DNA of 6,089 nt from JAZDMK01 sp043800975 (GCA_043800975.1 JAZDMK010000310.1:1-6089), one strand, 5' to 3'; shown: positions 1-5,891, counted from the first letter of the stretch. The notes: generated by a model from the sequence alone, not told the origin. Translations and numbers: made by a program.

Positions 1-126
1 AGTTCCTTCAATGCCAGTATCTAGTCCGGGATTAATGATTCCGCCTGTTTCCGAGGCAAAAGCAAAATTAACTGCGCAGAATAATGCCAACAACATCACA
101 GATATAATTTTTATTAAATTTCTCAT
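1..126 (-). CDS. Exported protein, N-terminal 42 residues only
   Basis: The reading frame starts at the ATG at 126-124 and runs off the left edge of the window after 42 codons without a stop. The visible residues make a typical Sec signal peptide: a short basic n-region (MRNLIK), a hydrophobic core (IISVMLLALFCAVNFAFA) and a likely cleavage site after AFA or FAS. The start of the mature chain is polar and glycine-rich (ETGGIINPGLDTGIEGT). The start lies 23 bp after the stop of the 1505-residue surface protein on the same strand, with no terminator between, so the two genes are probably co-transcribed. There is no Shine-Dalgarno sequence upstream; the spacer is AT-rich. I do not recognise the family from this fragment. 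A partner or second component of the surface structure is plausible from position only. It is confidently a gene start, with function unknown. Confidence 0.75.
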   Translation of the reverse strand, partial: MRNLIKIISVMLLALFCAVNFAFASETGGIINPGLDTGIEGT

Positions 127-149
127 ATTGGAATAAATTTATCTTGAGA

Positions 150-3100
150 TTAATCTGTTGGCGCAAGGCTTTGAATCCCAAAACTTGTTGAATAAGATCC
201 TCCCGCTGAACCTTCCGGCACCCTTGCTTCAACTAAAATCTGAATTTGCCTGCCAGGTACGCCGCTGTCTAAATCACCAGTTAAGTGCAGAGGGTCGCCA
301 TAAGTATTTGCCGCAATAATTTCAATCGGACCATTACTGGCTTGCGCTGAAGAATATCTGATGTTATTTGCAACAGGAATTGTAGTTAGTAAAGCGCTTG
401 CCCAATCATCAAATTTCATTTGCAATTCTGTTTCTGCTGTTGGAACCGTCACGTTAAATGTCCACGACCAGCCGTTCTCATAAGTTCCGTCAGCCGTCGC
501 ATAAGTTTTGATTGCAGAAATTCCAGTTACTGATAAAACAGTGTTGTCGGGTATGGTTGTGAAGATATTACCTTCGACTTCCTTATCATAAGGTATCGCC
601 GGATTACCAACCTTGTCTGTCACGTCTGCTGAAACTGAAAAATAATATTGAGTGTCAAAATCCAAAGGATTGGTTGGAGTGATAATTGTTTGCCTATCCC
701 CTTCGGCCGGAGAAACGCTTGCCGGCACCATTGAATCATCGCTATATTTACGCAATTGGATATTAGCTGAACTTACGGTAACAGTATCTAATGGTTCATC
801 AAATACCAGCACCGGATGGACATTCAAAGCCACGTTTGTAGCGCCATTAATTGGCGTATGGCTTTCTACATAAGGACTGCTGGTATCGGTTTCAGTAAAG
901 GTAACTGTAACTTGTTTAGGACCCAGACCTTCGCTAGAAGCAGTCACATGGACAATGCCCGCGCTATCTTTAGAAAGATGGGCCGTCGCAACGCCTTCAT
1001 TTAAGGCAAGAATGGTATTGTCTAAGCTTCCTCCGCCGTCAGCTGAAAGAACAACCGTGGTTTCGCTATTATTGGTTACGACATTATTATATTGGTCGTA
1101 TCCGGTAACCGTAATTAAACTTTCATCGCTGAAAGCTAATTCAATCGGCGAAGCTAACAAAACTATGTGTGTTATTACATCGGGATTTATCGTAACATCA
1201 AATAACATTTGTTCTGCCGCGTTCCCTGCTTGGTCGGTTGCGTTACAAGTTACTGGTGTCGTTTCACTAACCGGGAAAAAGAATCCAGATGCAGGCGAGC
1301 AAATCGGAATAATTGCGCCATCGTGCGTATCGCTGGCCGTAACTTCATAATTTACAATTTTACCTCCGGTGACATTGGCTACATCAACTATCGGATCGTG
1401 CTGATCAATTACCGGCAGAGTATTATCTACCGTAAAAACAGGACCGCCATGTTCGACTTGAGAGTTACCCGCTAAGTCTGTGCCTCCATTAACTGCAATA
1501 TTGGCCTCGCCATCGCCAGAGCCTACGGTAAAGTCATAAGTATAATGAGTGGCGTCAATGCGAGCCATATCTGTAGCGCTAAGAGTGTTGGCGCCGGTAA
1601 TAGAAATCTGCGGAGCCGGTGATTCTGCCATTGCTTCGCTGAATTCTACGTTAATTGTTAAAATATCACCGGTCTTAACAAGATTATCGGAAGTAACTGA
1701 ACCTTCTTTCAAAATAATAGATACAACTGCCGGCTGGACTGTATCATAAATACGAGAAAGCGTTGTTGCGGCATCATTTCCATTACCAGCTGAATCATGG
1801 GCAACGTCAGAAGCAATATCAACAGAAACTGTAATCATTTCGGGATCTGAGCCCGCTGGCGTAACATTAAAAGAATAATCTGTTCCACTGCCTAAAAAAC
1901 TCTCGGTAACTATAGCCCCATTTGTCACAGAAACATCAGTTTCGTCAAAATCAGAGACTGGCTCTGAAAAATGGACTGTTACCGGAATTGGTTTTATGTT
2001 AGTTGGATCTGGAGCGGTCGAATCAAGGGTAACGGTTGGACTAGCTGTATCCACAGTAAAATCAGAAACCGGAAGCGTAGCGCTTGGATTTCCTGCCGCA
2101 TCTGTAACAACAATTTCACAATCAGAATATGTTGCGTCAGATAATGGGCCATATGTCGTTGTGTTATTGTCAGCGACAGCAATTGTAAGATTGCCATTAC
2201 CGCAAGAACCGCCGTAAGTTATTGCGCCAGCTTCGCTTGAATTAAATGTATAATCAGGTGTTAAATCATTTGTGGGATTTGTAACTGGAGTTATTTCAGC
2301 AAGAACTGGGGCTAAGGTATCAACAATAAATGTATGGGAATTATCCGTTAACATTGTGTTGCCAGCCATATCTTGCGCATCAGAAACATAAATCCTGTGC
2401 GTTATTTCTTCTGGGACGTCTATAACGTAATCAAAACAGAACGTCTTTGCATCCGCATCGCCGCAGTCAGTTACTGTCTGCGGCTCAAGAGGGATCATAT
2501 TCACATCTACTGACGGGACACTTGAAATATCTTCATTAAAAGTAATTTTAATAGTATGAGGCGAAATGGTTAAAAGATTATAAGTTTCGCCATCAGAATC
2601 AACACTGGAAACTGTTGGCCTGTTTGCATCAATTGTTTTTACTACATCAGTACCATCAGCAGGATCACTCACATTGCCAGCTTCGTCAGTCATTGTTACG
2701 CCGGTAATTTGCAAAGGCAAAGTTTGGTCTGTATCGCCTTCGGTTACAGTATAAACTGCAATATAGGTCGCTCCTTCATCAGAAGTTGACCATGTTAAAG
2801 TATGTCCGTTGTAGGAACCGTTAACTATAGCGATTGGTTCTGCTGGAGTTGGAGTAAGAGTGAAGTTGATTGTATCGCCGATTTTTAAAACACCCGAAGA
2901 AGTTGCGTCAGAAACAATTGAAGTTATAACTGGTTTTGTTGTATCAATTACATTTACAGTTCTAGTTACCTGGTCAGCCGCGTTGCCAGAACCATCAACG
3001 ACGTCATAAGTTACTGTATAGGTGGCAATTATTTGCCCAGGATTTGCAGGATTAAACATAACAGTATTCGTATCAACGGGATTAACCGTAACAATACTGG

Positions 3101-4667
3101 TGGTAACATCCTCATCTATATTATCACTAGCCGTTGCGCCATCATCTGTGTATGTGCCGCGATATTCTACAGAAACAGGATCAGTCCCAATTAAACTTAT
3201 CACTGGTTTTGTTGTATCAACAAAATGAATAATAGAATCGCCGCTCACCGATAGCGCGCCGCTGAATGAAGAAGCTGCTATGCTGACATCGCCCTTATAA
3301 TCAAAATTCAAAGTTCGAGTGATGTGGCCGCCAACAGTGTTGCCGCTTCCGCTGATAACAGGAGTGCCCTGCGGCGCCAAAGTTGATGCTGTTACATCTA
3401 TTACAATATTATCGTTGACTGGATTTTGGTTGGCGTCAGTAATATAAATATCAAGCGTAACGCTAGTGCCAGATAAACTGGCTTCTACTGTTACGCCAGA
3501 GCCAGATGTAATTTGCGCGTTTGCCGGATTGCCAGCCGTAAAAGTTACTTGAGGCTGTTGAATTAAAGTTGTGCCGTTTATAGTTACACTAACTGTTTTA
3601 TCTCCCTGTACTGTTGAAGTAAAACTGCCTGTTGTCTGCCCGTTGCTATCTGTTGCAACAACTGGCTGGACAACGGTATTACCGCCTCCAGAAACCGCTA
3701 TCACAACATTGACAGGCGCAATTCCAGAAATAGGATTTCCATATTGGTCCTTGGCTGTAATTGTAACAACCACATAGCTGTTTAAATTTGCGGAATTAGT
3801 ACTGGTTGTAACCGATGATTGATTAGCATCAACTGGTCCGGGATTTACTGTAACCGTAAAAGTTGTTGGCGTGGCATTATTTCCTGCTGCATCTTGCGCA
3901 TTGCAAGTAACAGTGTGCGGACTACCCGCTATTATAAAATACGAACCTGGCGCTGGCGCGCAAGTTACAGTTACAACAGGGTCAACATTATCAGTGGCAG
4001 TCGGTAAAGTATAATTTACAGTTGCTCCGCCCAAAGAATCTGCGGAGGTAGTAATGTTTTCATGAGCCGCAATCACTGGTGGTGTTGTGTCGGGTAAACT
4101 ATAAGTTATTACTGCTACAATGGCGCCTACGCGCACCGTAGTAGAGTTAGTTGTTGTTTTTACAACCCCAATCTCTAAAGTAGTTGTTCCCGACTTTATC
4201 GTATCTGGCACGTTTATATTTTGTGTTTTTACGCTACTGCATGGATCGCCAGAACCGCCTGTCGCAACAAGATTCACCCCCGAATCTTGATTACTTCCGT
4301 TAAGTCGTGTAAAAGTCTGATAAGTTCCATTTGGATTGTCATCGCCCCTATCTACTACTGATATGGCAATGCTTTGAATAGTGCTGCCGTTAGAAATACT
4401 ACTTATATCTAAAGTAAATGACTCCCGGTCATTCGAAGTGCTTTCAATAACAGAATCGCTCGAATTACAACTTGGACTGACGATTCCCTCATTTACAGCG
4501 GAAACACCATTGGTCCATGCGGTATAAAATCCCTGCCCAGAAGGAATAAGAGAACTAGTCGTTGCCGCTGATGCGATCCCTGCAAAAACAAAAAAACCGC
4601 TCATTAAAAATGCCGCGGTCAAAATAAGGAAACATGGAGATAGACTCACCTTACAAAATTTTTTCAT
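150..4667 (-). CDS. Giant secreted multidomain Ig-like/HYR surface protein (adhesin-like), 1505 aa
   Basis: This is a predicted exported cell-surface or secreted protein, probably an adhesin or structural surface component; no catalytic domain is visible. The start ATG (4667-4665) is followed by a signal peptide (residues 1-34; MKK n-region, hydrophobic core 12-30, cleavage after ASA). Domains in approximate order: N-terminal beta domain (40-190); HYR (191-276); Big_1/invasin-like Ig (277-378); second Ig-like (379-484); DUF5011-like (485-574); Ig-like domains (575-680, 681-783 and 784-873, all ending in AGN-type loops); Big_12-like (874-974, with FSEPVSDFDETDVSV); a similar Ig domain (975-1081); second HYR (1082-1162); second Big_1-like (1163-1260); SbsA/Big_5-like Ig (1261-1372); and a distinct C-terminal beta domain (1373-1505). 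Domain boundaries are by eye from recurring DTTKPVI, DAAGN and FSEP motifs. The ten cysteines of the mature chain fall into five close pairs. There is no LPXTG, no C-terminal membrane anchor and no cysteine at a lipobox, so the retention mechanism is unknown. No Shine-Dalgarno is seen. It ends with TAA. Export and Ig-like architecture are firm; adhesion is inferred. Confidence 0.93.
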   Translation of the reverse strand: MKKFCKVSLSPCFLILTAAFLMSGFFVFAGIASAATTSSLIPSGQGFYTAWTNGVSAVNEGIVSPSCNSSDSVIESTSNDRESFTLDISSISNGSTIQSIAISVVDRGDDNPNGTYQTFTRLNGSNQDSGVNLVATGGSGDPCSSVKTQNINVPDTIKSGTTTLEIGVVKTTTNSTTVRVGAIVAVITYSLPDTTPPVIAAHENITTSADSLGGATVNYTLPTATDNVDPVVTVTCAPAPGSYFIIAGSPHTVTCNAQDAAGNNATPTTFTVTVNPGPVDANQSSVTTSTNSANLNSYVVVTITAKDQYGNPISGIAPVNVVIAVSGGGNTVVQPVVATDSNGQTTGSFTSTVQGDKTVSVTINGTTLIQQPQVTFTAGNPANAQITSGSGVTVEASLSGTSVTLDIYITDANQNPVNDNIVIDVTASTLAPQGTPVISGSGNTVGGHITRTLNFDYKGDVSIAASSFSGALSVSGDSIIHFVDTTKPVISLIGTDPVSVEYRGTYTDDGATASDNIDEDVTTSIVTVNPVDTNTVMFNPANPGQIIATYTVTYDVVDGSGNAADQVTRTVNVIDTTKPVITSIVSDATSSGVLKIGDTINFTLTPTPAEPIAIVNGSYNGHTLTWSTSDEGATYIAVYTVTEGDTDQTLPLQITGVTMTDEAGNVSDPADGTDVVKTIDANRPTVSSVDSDGETYNLLTISPHTIKITFNEDISSVPSVDVNMIPLEPQTVTDCGDADAKTFCFDYVIDVPEEITHRIYVSDAQDMAGNTMLTDNSHTFIVDTLAPVLAEITPVTNPTNDLTPDYTFNSSEAGAITYGGSCGNGNLTIAVADNNTTTYGPLSDATYSDCEIVVTDAAGNPSATLPVSDFTVDTASPTVTLDSTAPDPTNIKPIPVTVHFSEPVSDFDETDVSVTNGAIVTESFLGSGTDYSFNVTPAGSDPEMITVSVDIASDVAHDSAGNGNDAATTLSRIYDTVQPAVVSIILKEGSVTSDNLVKTGDILTINVEFSEAMAESPAPQISITGANTLSATDMARIDATHYTYDFTVGSGDGEANIAVNGGTDLAGNSQVEHGGPVFTVDNTLPVIDQHDPIVDVANVTGGKIVNYEVTASDTHDGAIIPICSPASGFFFPVSETTPVTCNATDQAGNAAEQMLFDVTINPDVITHIVLLASPIELAFSDESLITVTGYDQYNNVVTNNSETTVVLSADGGGSLDNTILALNEGVATAHLSKDSAGIVHVTASSEGLGPKQVTVTFTETDTSSPYVESHTPINGATNVALNVHPVLVFDEPLDTVTVSSANIQLRKYSDDSMVPASVSPAEGDRQTIITPTNPLDFDTQYYFSVSADVTDKVGNPAIPYDKEVEGNIFTTIPDNTVLSVTGISAIKTYATADGTYENGWSWTFNVTVPTAETELQMKFDDWASALLTTIPVANNIRYSSAQASNGPIEIIAANTYGDPLHLTGDLDSGVPGRQIQILVEARVPEGSAGGSYSTSFGIQSLAPTD
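153..551 (-). other. C-terminal capping domain of the surface protein (residues 1373-1505)
   Basis: After the last SbsA-type Ig domain the protein ends in about 130 residues that do not match the preceding repeats. Recognisable segments are AIKTYATADGTYENGWSW, WTFNVTVPTAETELQMKF, DDWASALLTTIPVANNIRY, GDPLHLTGDLDSGVPGRQIQ and the terminal GGSYSTSFGIQS. Strands alternate, there is no cysteine, and no membrane anchor follows. From memory, similar tails occur at the C-termini of large Ig-repeat proteins of Patescibacteria, so it may be a conserved sorting or surface-attachment module. That role is inference. Confidence 0.5.
888..1424 (-). repeat. HYR + Big_1-like bi-domain module, copy 2 (residues 1082-1260)
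   Basis: This is the second occurrence of the HYR then Big_1-like pair in the surface protein. The HYR part has the paired cysteines 1123 and 1141 at the spacing seen in copy 1 (18 residues here against 19 there). The Ig part has TVTGYDQYNNVVTNN followed by a GGGSL turn and a closing VTVTFTE strand, matching the TITAKDQYGNPI, GGGNT and VTFTAG landmarks of copy 1. Confidence 0.6.
2929..2947 (-). repeat. 19-bp direct repeat at a domain linker, copy A
   Basis: The plus-strand string actggttttgttgtatcaa here is identical to the one at 3202-3220. On the coding strand it encodes the DTTKPV linker opening the domain at residue 575. The two copies are exactly 273 bp (91 codons) apart, which is one domain. 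Confidence 0.8.
3202..3220 (-). repeat. 19-bp direct repeat at a domain linker, copy B
   Basis: This is an exact match of the repeat at 2929-2947. It encodes the DTTKPV linker opening the DUF5011-like domain at residue 485. Recombination between the copies would remove or add one complete domain in frame. Confidence 0.8.
3534..4097 (-). repeat. HYR + Big_1-like bi-domain module, copy 1 (residues 191-378)
   Basis: An HYR domain (DTTPPVI start, cysteines 236 and 255, DAAGN loop, closing FTVTVNP) is followed directly by an invasin-type Ig domain with the AKDQYGNP motif. The same order recurs in residues 1082-1260, with matching landmarks (LPVI, cysteines 1123 and 1141, DQAGN, FDVTINP, then GYDQYNN). 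The copies are diverged, so this is an ancient internal duplication or independent assembly of the same pair. Confidence 0.6.
4098..4565 (-). other. N-terminal unclassified beta domain of the surface protein (residues 35-190)
   Basis: The first mature domain follows the signal peptide and does not show the HYR or Big motifs of the rest of the protein. It opens with an aromatic segment (GFYTAWTNGVSAVNEGI), has alternating hydrophobic strands such as SIAISVVDRGDD and VGAIVAVITYS, and contains one cysteine pair (67 and 143). The pattern suggests a jelly-roll or beta-sandwich of about 150 residues, possibly a ligand-binding head at the membrane-distal end. The binding role is inference; the fold is a guess from strand periodicity. 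Confidence 0.45.
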
Positions 4668-4671
4668 ATTT

Positions 4672-4685
4672 ATTTATTAATAAAT
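4672..4685. promoter_or_regulatory. AT palindrome just upstream of the surface-protein start
   Basis: ATTTATTAATAAAT is a perfect 14-bp palindrome ending four bases before the ATG at 4667. It occupies the place where a ribosome binding site would be expected, and no GGAGG-like sequence is present. An AU-only hairpin would be weak, so it may simply mark an unstructured, SD-independent initiation region. Confidence 0.35.
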
Positions 4686-4721
4686 CCAAATTATTGATAA
4701 GTATTAAGTTTTATTAGCGTC

Positions 4722-4740
4722 GCCATTATAATATAGTGGC
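4722..4740. promoter_or_regulatory. Imperfect palindrome over the -10 region, candidate operator
   Basis: The plus-strand string GCCATTATAATATAGTGGC has 9-bp arms around a central A with one mismatched arm position. It covers every -10 candidate of the surface-protein promoter, so a dimeric regulator bound here would block transcription. It may also just reflect a TA-rich -10 flanked by GCC/GGC by chance; no regulator is encoded in the window. Confidence 0.3.
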
Positions 4741-4757
4741 TATAAAGCGCCTGTCAA
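4725..4757 (-). promoter_or_regulatory. Sigma70-type promoter of the surface-protein gene
   Basis: Read on the minus strand, a perfect TTGACA (-35, 4757-4752) is followed by an overlapping set of -10 candidates. These are TATATT at 4735-4730 (16-bp spacer), TATTAT at 4733-4728 (18-bp spacer) and TATAAT at 4730-4725 (21-bp spacer, too long for the usual range). Transcription would start near 4722-4718, leaving a leader of roughly 50 bases before the ATG at 4667. The -35 shares CTATTGAC with the promoter at 5303, suggesting the same sigma factor. Confidence 0.65.
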
Positions 4758-4791
4758 TAGCATACAACAGTCTTCGCAATGACCTGTCAAT
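4751..4791. repeat. Octamer CTGTCAAT repeated 33 bp apart
   Basis: CTGTCAAT occurs at 4751-4758 and 4784-4791, a 33-bp period close to three helical turns. The first copy contains the -35 box of the surface-protein promoter read on the minus strand. The second has no convincing -10 at 16-18 bp. It could be a regulator site, an UP-like element or a second weak -35. Confidence 0.35.
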
Positions 4792-4796
4792 GAAAC

Positions 4797-4816
4797 TTAT
4801 CCACAGCTTATTAACA
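4797..4816 (+). promoter_or_regulatory. DnaA-box pair (one perfect, one relaxed)
   Basis: TTATCCACA (4797-4805) matches the DnaA box consensus TTATNCACA exactly. It is followed on the same strand by TTATTAACA (4808-4816), one mismatch from the consensus, with starts 11 bp apart, about one helical turn. An AT-rich stretch of about 85 bp follows (to about 4904). DnaA binding, as part of an origin or as transcriptional control, is an inference from this arrangement. Confidence 0.45.
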
Positions 4817-4897
4817 TCCCATTTGATATTTAAATAAAGCAACTAACGAAGAAAACAATAATCCATCCAATCACTTGGTAAAATAAAATCAGAATAA

Positions 4898-4938
4898 ATA
4901 AAAAGTGGTTAATTCTATCTCTTGTTTAAAATCACCAC
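4898..4938 (-). terminator. Possible weak intrinsic terminator after the small membrane protein gene
   Basis: Read on the minus strand, GTGGT (starting at 4938, within the last codons and stop) can pair with ACCAC (4909-4905), followed directly by a T-rich run (4904-4898). The loop is long (about 25 bases) and the stem only 5-6 bp, so efficiency is doubtful; read-through towards the surface-protein gene is possible. Confidence 0.35.
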
Positions 4939-5237
4939 GTACAAGAATCAACACATTCACCTCCACTCGCATCTTGTCCTCCTGTGCCTGGATCACCTGG
5001 ATCACCTGGTACACAGGGTTCAGCCCCGCCTTCTCCACCCCCCAGAGTAGTCCAGCAACTGGATTGAGCCTTGGCAGTGTTGAGATCTGTTATATTAGTA
5101 ATGCTGTTCCTTGATGAGCGGGTAATAAGGCTGACAATGGCTAAGATAAAAAGCAGGAGAACTAGTAAGAATAGGTTCTTAATACCTAATTTATGAATCA
5201 GATTGTATTTTATTCTCTGTTTTATTTCTTCAGCCAT
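4932..5237 (-). CDS. Small single-span membrane protein with Gly/Pro/Cys-rich tail
   Basis: I do not recognise the family. From the chosen start (ATG at 5237-5235, MAEEIKQRIKYNLIHKLG) the product is 101 residues and ends with TGA. A basic cytoplasmic N-terminus of about 20 residues precedes one hydrophobic segment (NLFLLVLLLFILAIVSLI). About 60 extracytoplasmic residues follow, with a polar spacer (TRSSRNSITNITDLNTAKAQ) and a glycine-rich tail that includes GDPGDPGTGG and four cysteines (SSCW, EPCV, GECVDSC). The three Gly-X-Y units recall collagen but are too few to form a triple helix alone. An upstream in-frame ATG at 5270-5268 and a TTG at 5282-5280 would add 11 or 15 residues. No start has a Shine-Dalgarno; 5237 is preferred because the extra residues look non-coding. 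The membrane segment supports this strand over the antisense frame. Role unknown. Confidence 0.65.
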   Translation of the reverse strand: MAEEIKQRIKYNLIHKLGIKNLFLLVLLLFILAIVSLITRSSRNSITNITDLNTAKAQSSCWTTLGGGEGGAEPCVPGDPGDPGTGGQDASGGECVDSCTW

Positions 5238-5288
5238 GGATGTTCTTGATTTAAAATTACAGGAATTCATATTTAAAAACAAGATGAG

Positions 5289-5297
5289 TTATACACA
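5289..5297 (+). promoter_or_regulatory. DnaA-box match in the divergent intergenic region
   Basis: TTATACACA fits the DnaA consensus TTATNCACA exactly. It lies in the gap where transcription diverges, 5 bp upstream of the -35 box of the lipoprotein promoter, and overlaps a TATAAC hexamer on the minus strand. It is on the same strand as the pair at 4797-4816, about 490 bp away. Confidence 0.4.
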
Positions 5298-5302
5298 ATC
5301 TA

Positions 5303-5331
5303 TTGACGGTTTTTAGAAAAGGTGATATAAT
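5303..5331 (+). promoter_or_regulatory. Promoter of the first lipoprotein gene (TTGACG-17-TATAAT, extended -10)
   Basis: TTGACG (5303-5308) and a perfect TATAAT (5326-5331) are separated by an ideal 17-bp spacer. TG at 5323-5324 adds an extended -10 motif (TGA-TATAAT). Transcription would start near 5338, giving a leader of about 53 bases. The block AGAAAAGGTGATATAATG recurs, with one base missing and one changed, at the second lipoprotein gene, so the promoter was copied with the gene. A strong constitutive housekeeping promoter is likely. Confidence 0.8.
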
Positions 5332-5343
5332 GTAGAAAGTAAA

Positions 5344-5390
5344 GGTTTGGTTCTTTTAACCAGTTCTTTTAAAAGAAAGGAAGGAAGAGT
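5344..5390 (+). promoter_or_regulatory. Structured 5' leader with boxA-like elements and ribosome binding site
   Basis: The leader contains two GTTCTTTTAA elements (5350-5359 and 5363-5372). The first sits in the hairpin TGGTT-CTTTT-AACCA (5348-5362). The second begins the perfect palindrome TTCTTTTAAAAGAA (5364-5377), directly against the purine-rich ribosome binding site (AAAGGAAGGAAGAG, 5376-5389). The elements resemble boxA antitermination sequences (CTCTTTA or GTTCTTTGA types, bound by NusB-S10), but could equally act through RNA structure near the start. The second lipoprotein gene has the same pair of elements. Confidence 0.45.
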
Positions 5391-5840
5391 ATGAAAAAGG
5401 AATTTTTGGCCCTGGTCCTGGTGTTTGCGTGTATATTTGGAGCCCTGTTGGTTGGGTGTGGTGCTACTACCACAACCCAAGTCGTACAGAAGGAAATGAT
5501 TCAACTTATCCAACCCGCTCCAGAGGAATTAAAGCCCTTCTTGGGGACATGGAAAGGACCGTGGTACTACTCCGAGGAGGGACCCGGGATAGCTGCTCGT
5601 CTCAAAGTATCGCAAAATGAAAACGGAGATGCTATTGCGATTTACTACTGGGATGAAAATGTGTTGGACACCCAAGGAGGCCCCGCGTCGCCAATAATAC
5701 CTGTGTTCTACAAAAAAGATGGGGTACTCGTTATCAACGTGGGAGTAATAACTTTCGAGCTTCATGAGAAAAAATTGATAGGCAAAAGAACAGATTCTAC
5801 TAAGTGGCGGGTTATCATGAACAAAGAAACCACCGGATAG
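5391..5840 (+). CDS. Lipoprotein with a small lipocalin-like beta domain, 149 aa
   Basis: This is a predicted membrane-anchored lipoprotein facing outward from the cytoplasmic membrane. The start ATG is set by the purine-rich ribosome binding site. A type II signal peptide (MKKEF, then a hydrophobic stretch to residue 21) ends in the lipobox L20-V21-G22-C23, so Cys23 would be lipidated and the mature protein is about 127 residues. A threonine-rich linker (GATTTTQVVQ) precedes a domain at about 48-146 that opens with FLGTWKGPWYY, a G-x-W pattern typical of lipocalin-like small beta-barrels. Alternating strands follow (AARLKVSQ, DAIAIYYW, VLVINVGVITFELH, KLIGKRT, WRVIMNK). No catalytic residues are evident; ligand binding is possible but unproven. 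It has its own promoter and terminator, hence is monocistronic, and its neighbour downstream is a paralogue. It ends with TAG. Export and lipidation are well supported; fold moderately. Confidence 0.88.
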   Translation: MKKEFLALVLVFACIFGALLVGCGATTTTQVVQKEMIQLIQPAPEELKPFLGTWKGPWYYSEEGPGIAARLKVSQNENGDAIAIYYWDENVLDTQGGPASPIIPVFYKKDGVLVINVGVITFELHEKKLIGKRTDSTKWRVIMNKETTG

Positions 5841-5850
5841 ACCGGCTCAC

Positions 5851-5880
5851 AAGGCGGACACATTAGTCCGCCTTTTTATT
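5851..5880 (+). terminator. Intrinsic terminator of the first lipoprotein gene
   Basis: AAGGCGGAC (5851-5859) pairs perfectly with GTCCGCCTT (5866-5874) across a 6-base loop (ACATTA), and the 3' arm runs into TTTTTATTTTT. It begins 10 bases after the stop codon. The T-run overlaps the position where a -35 box of the next promoter would lie. Confidence 0.92.
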
Positions 5881-5891
5881 TTTAAGAAAGG

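Noticed and set aside
652..1749. Overlapping plus-strand frames of 62-131 codons (for example 955-1350) opposite the surface-protein gene
   Set aside because: They are antisense to clear Ig-like and HYR domains, have no ribosome binding sites and give no recognisable protein features.
4770..4790. Minus-strand GTCATTGCGAAG resembling the start of dispersed TCATTGCGAG palindromic repeats
   Set aside because: Only about ten bases match and the rest of such an element is missing; a bulged 6-bp stem (ACAGGTC with GACTGT) is all that can form.
4990..5007. Collagen-like protein call from GDPGDPG
   Set aside because: Only about three Gly-X-Y units are present, too few for a triple helix, so the small protein was not named collagen-like.
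4905..5114. Plus-strand frame of 69 codons
   Set aside because: It is opposite the small membrane protein gene, which has a clean membrane segment and topology; the plus frame has no ribosome binding site or protein-like pattern.
5288..5316. Minus-strand promoter for the small membrane protein with TATAAC at 5293-5288
   Set aside because: The hexamer at the proper -35 distance (CTAAAA) is poor and there is no TG extension; a promoter must lie here, but this one is not convincing.
5313..5765. Minus-strand frames of 66 and 78 codons over the lipoprotein gene and its promoter
   Set aside because: They are antisense to a gene with lipobox, ribosome binding site, promoter and terminator, and one runs across that promoter.
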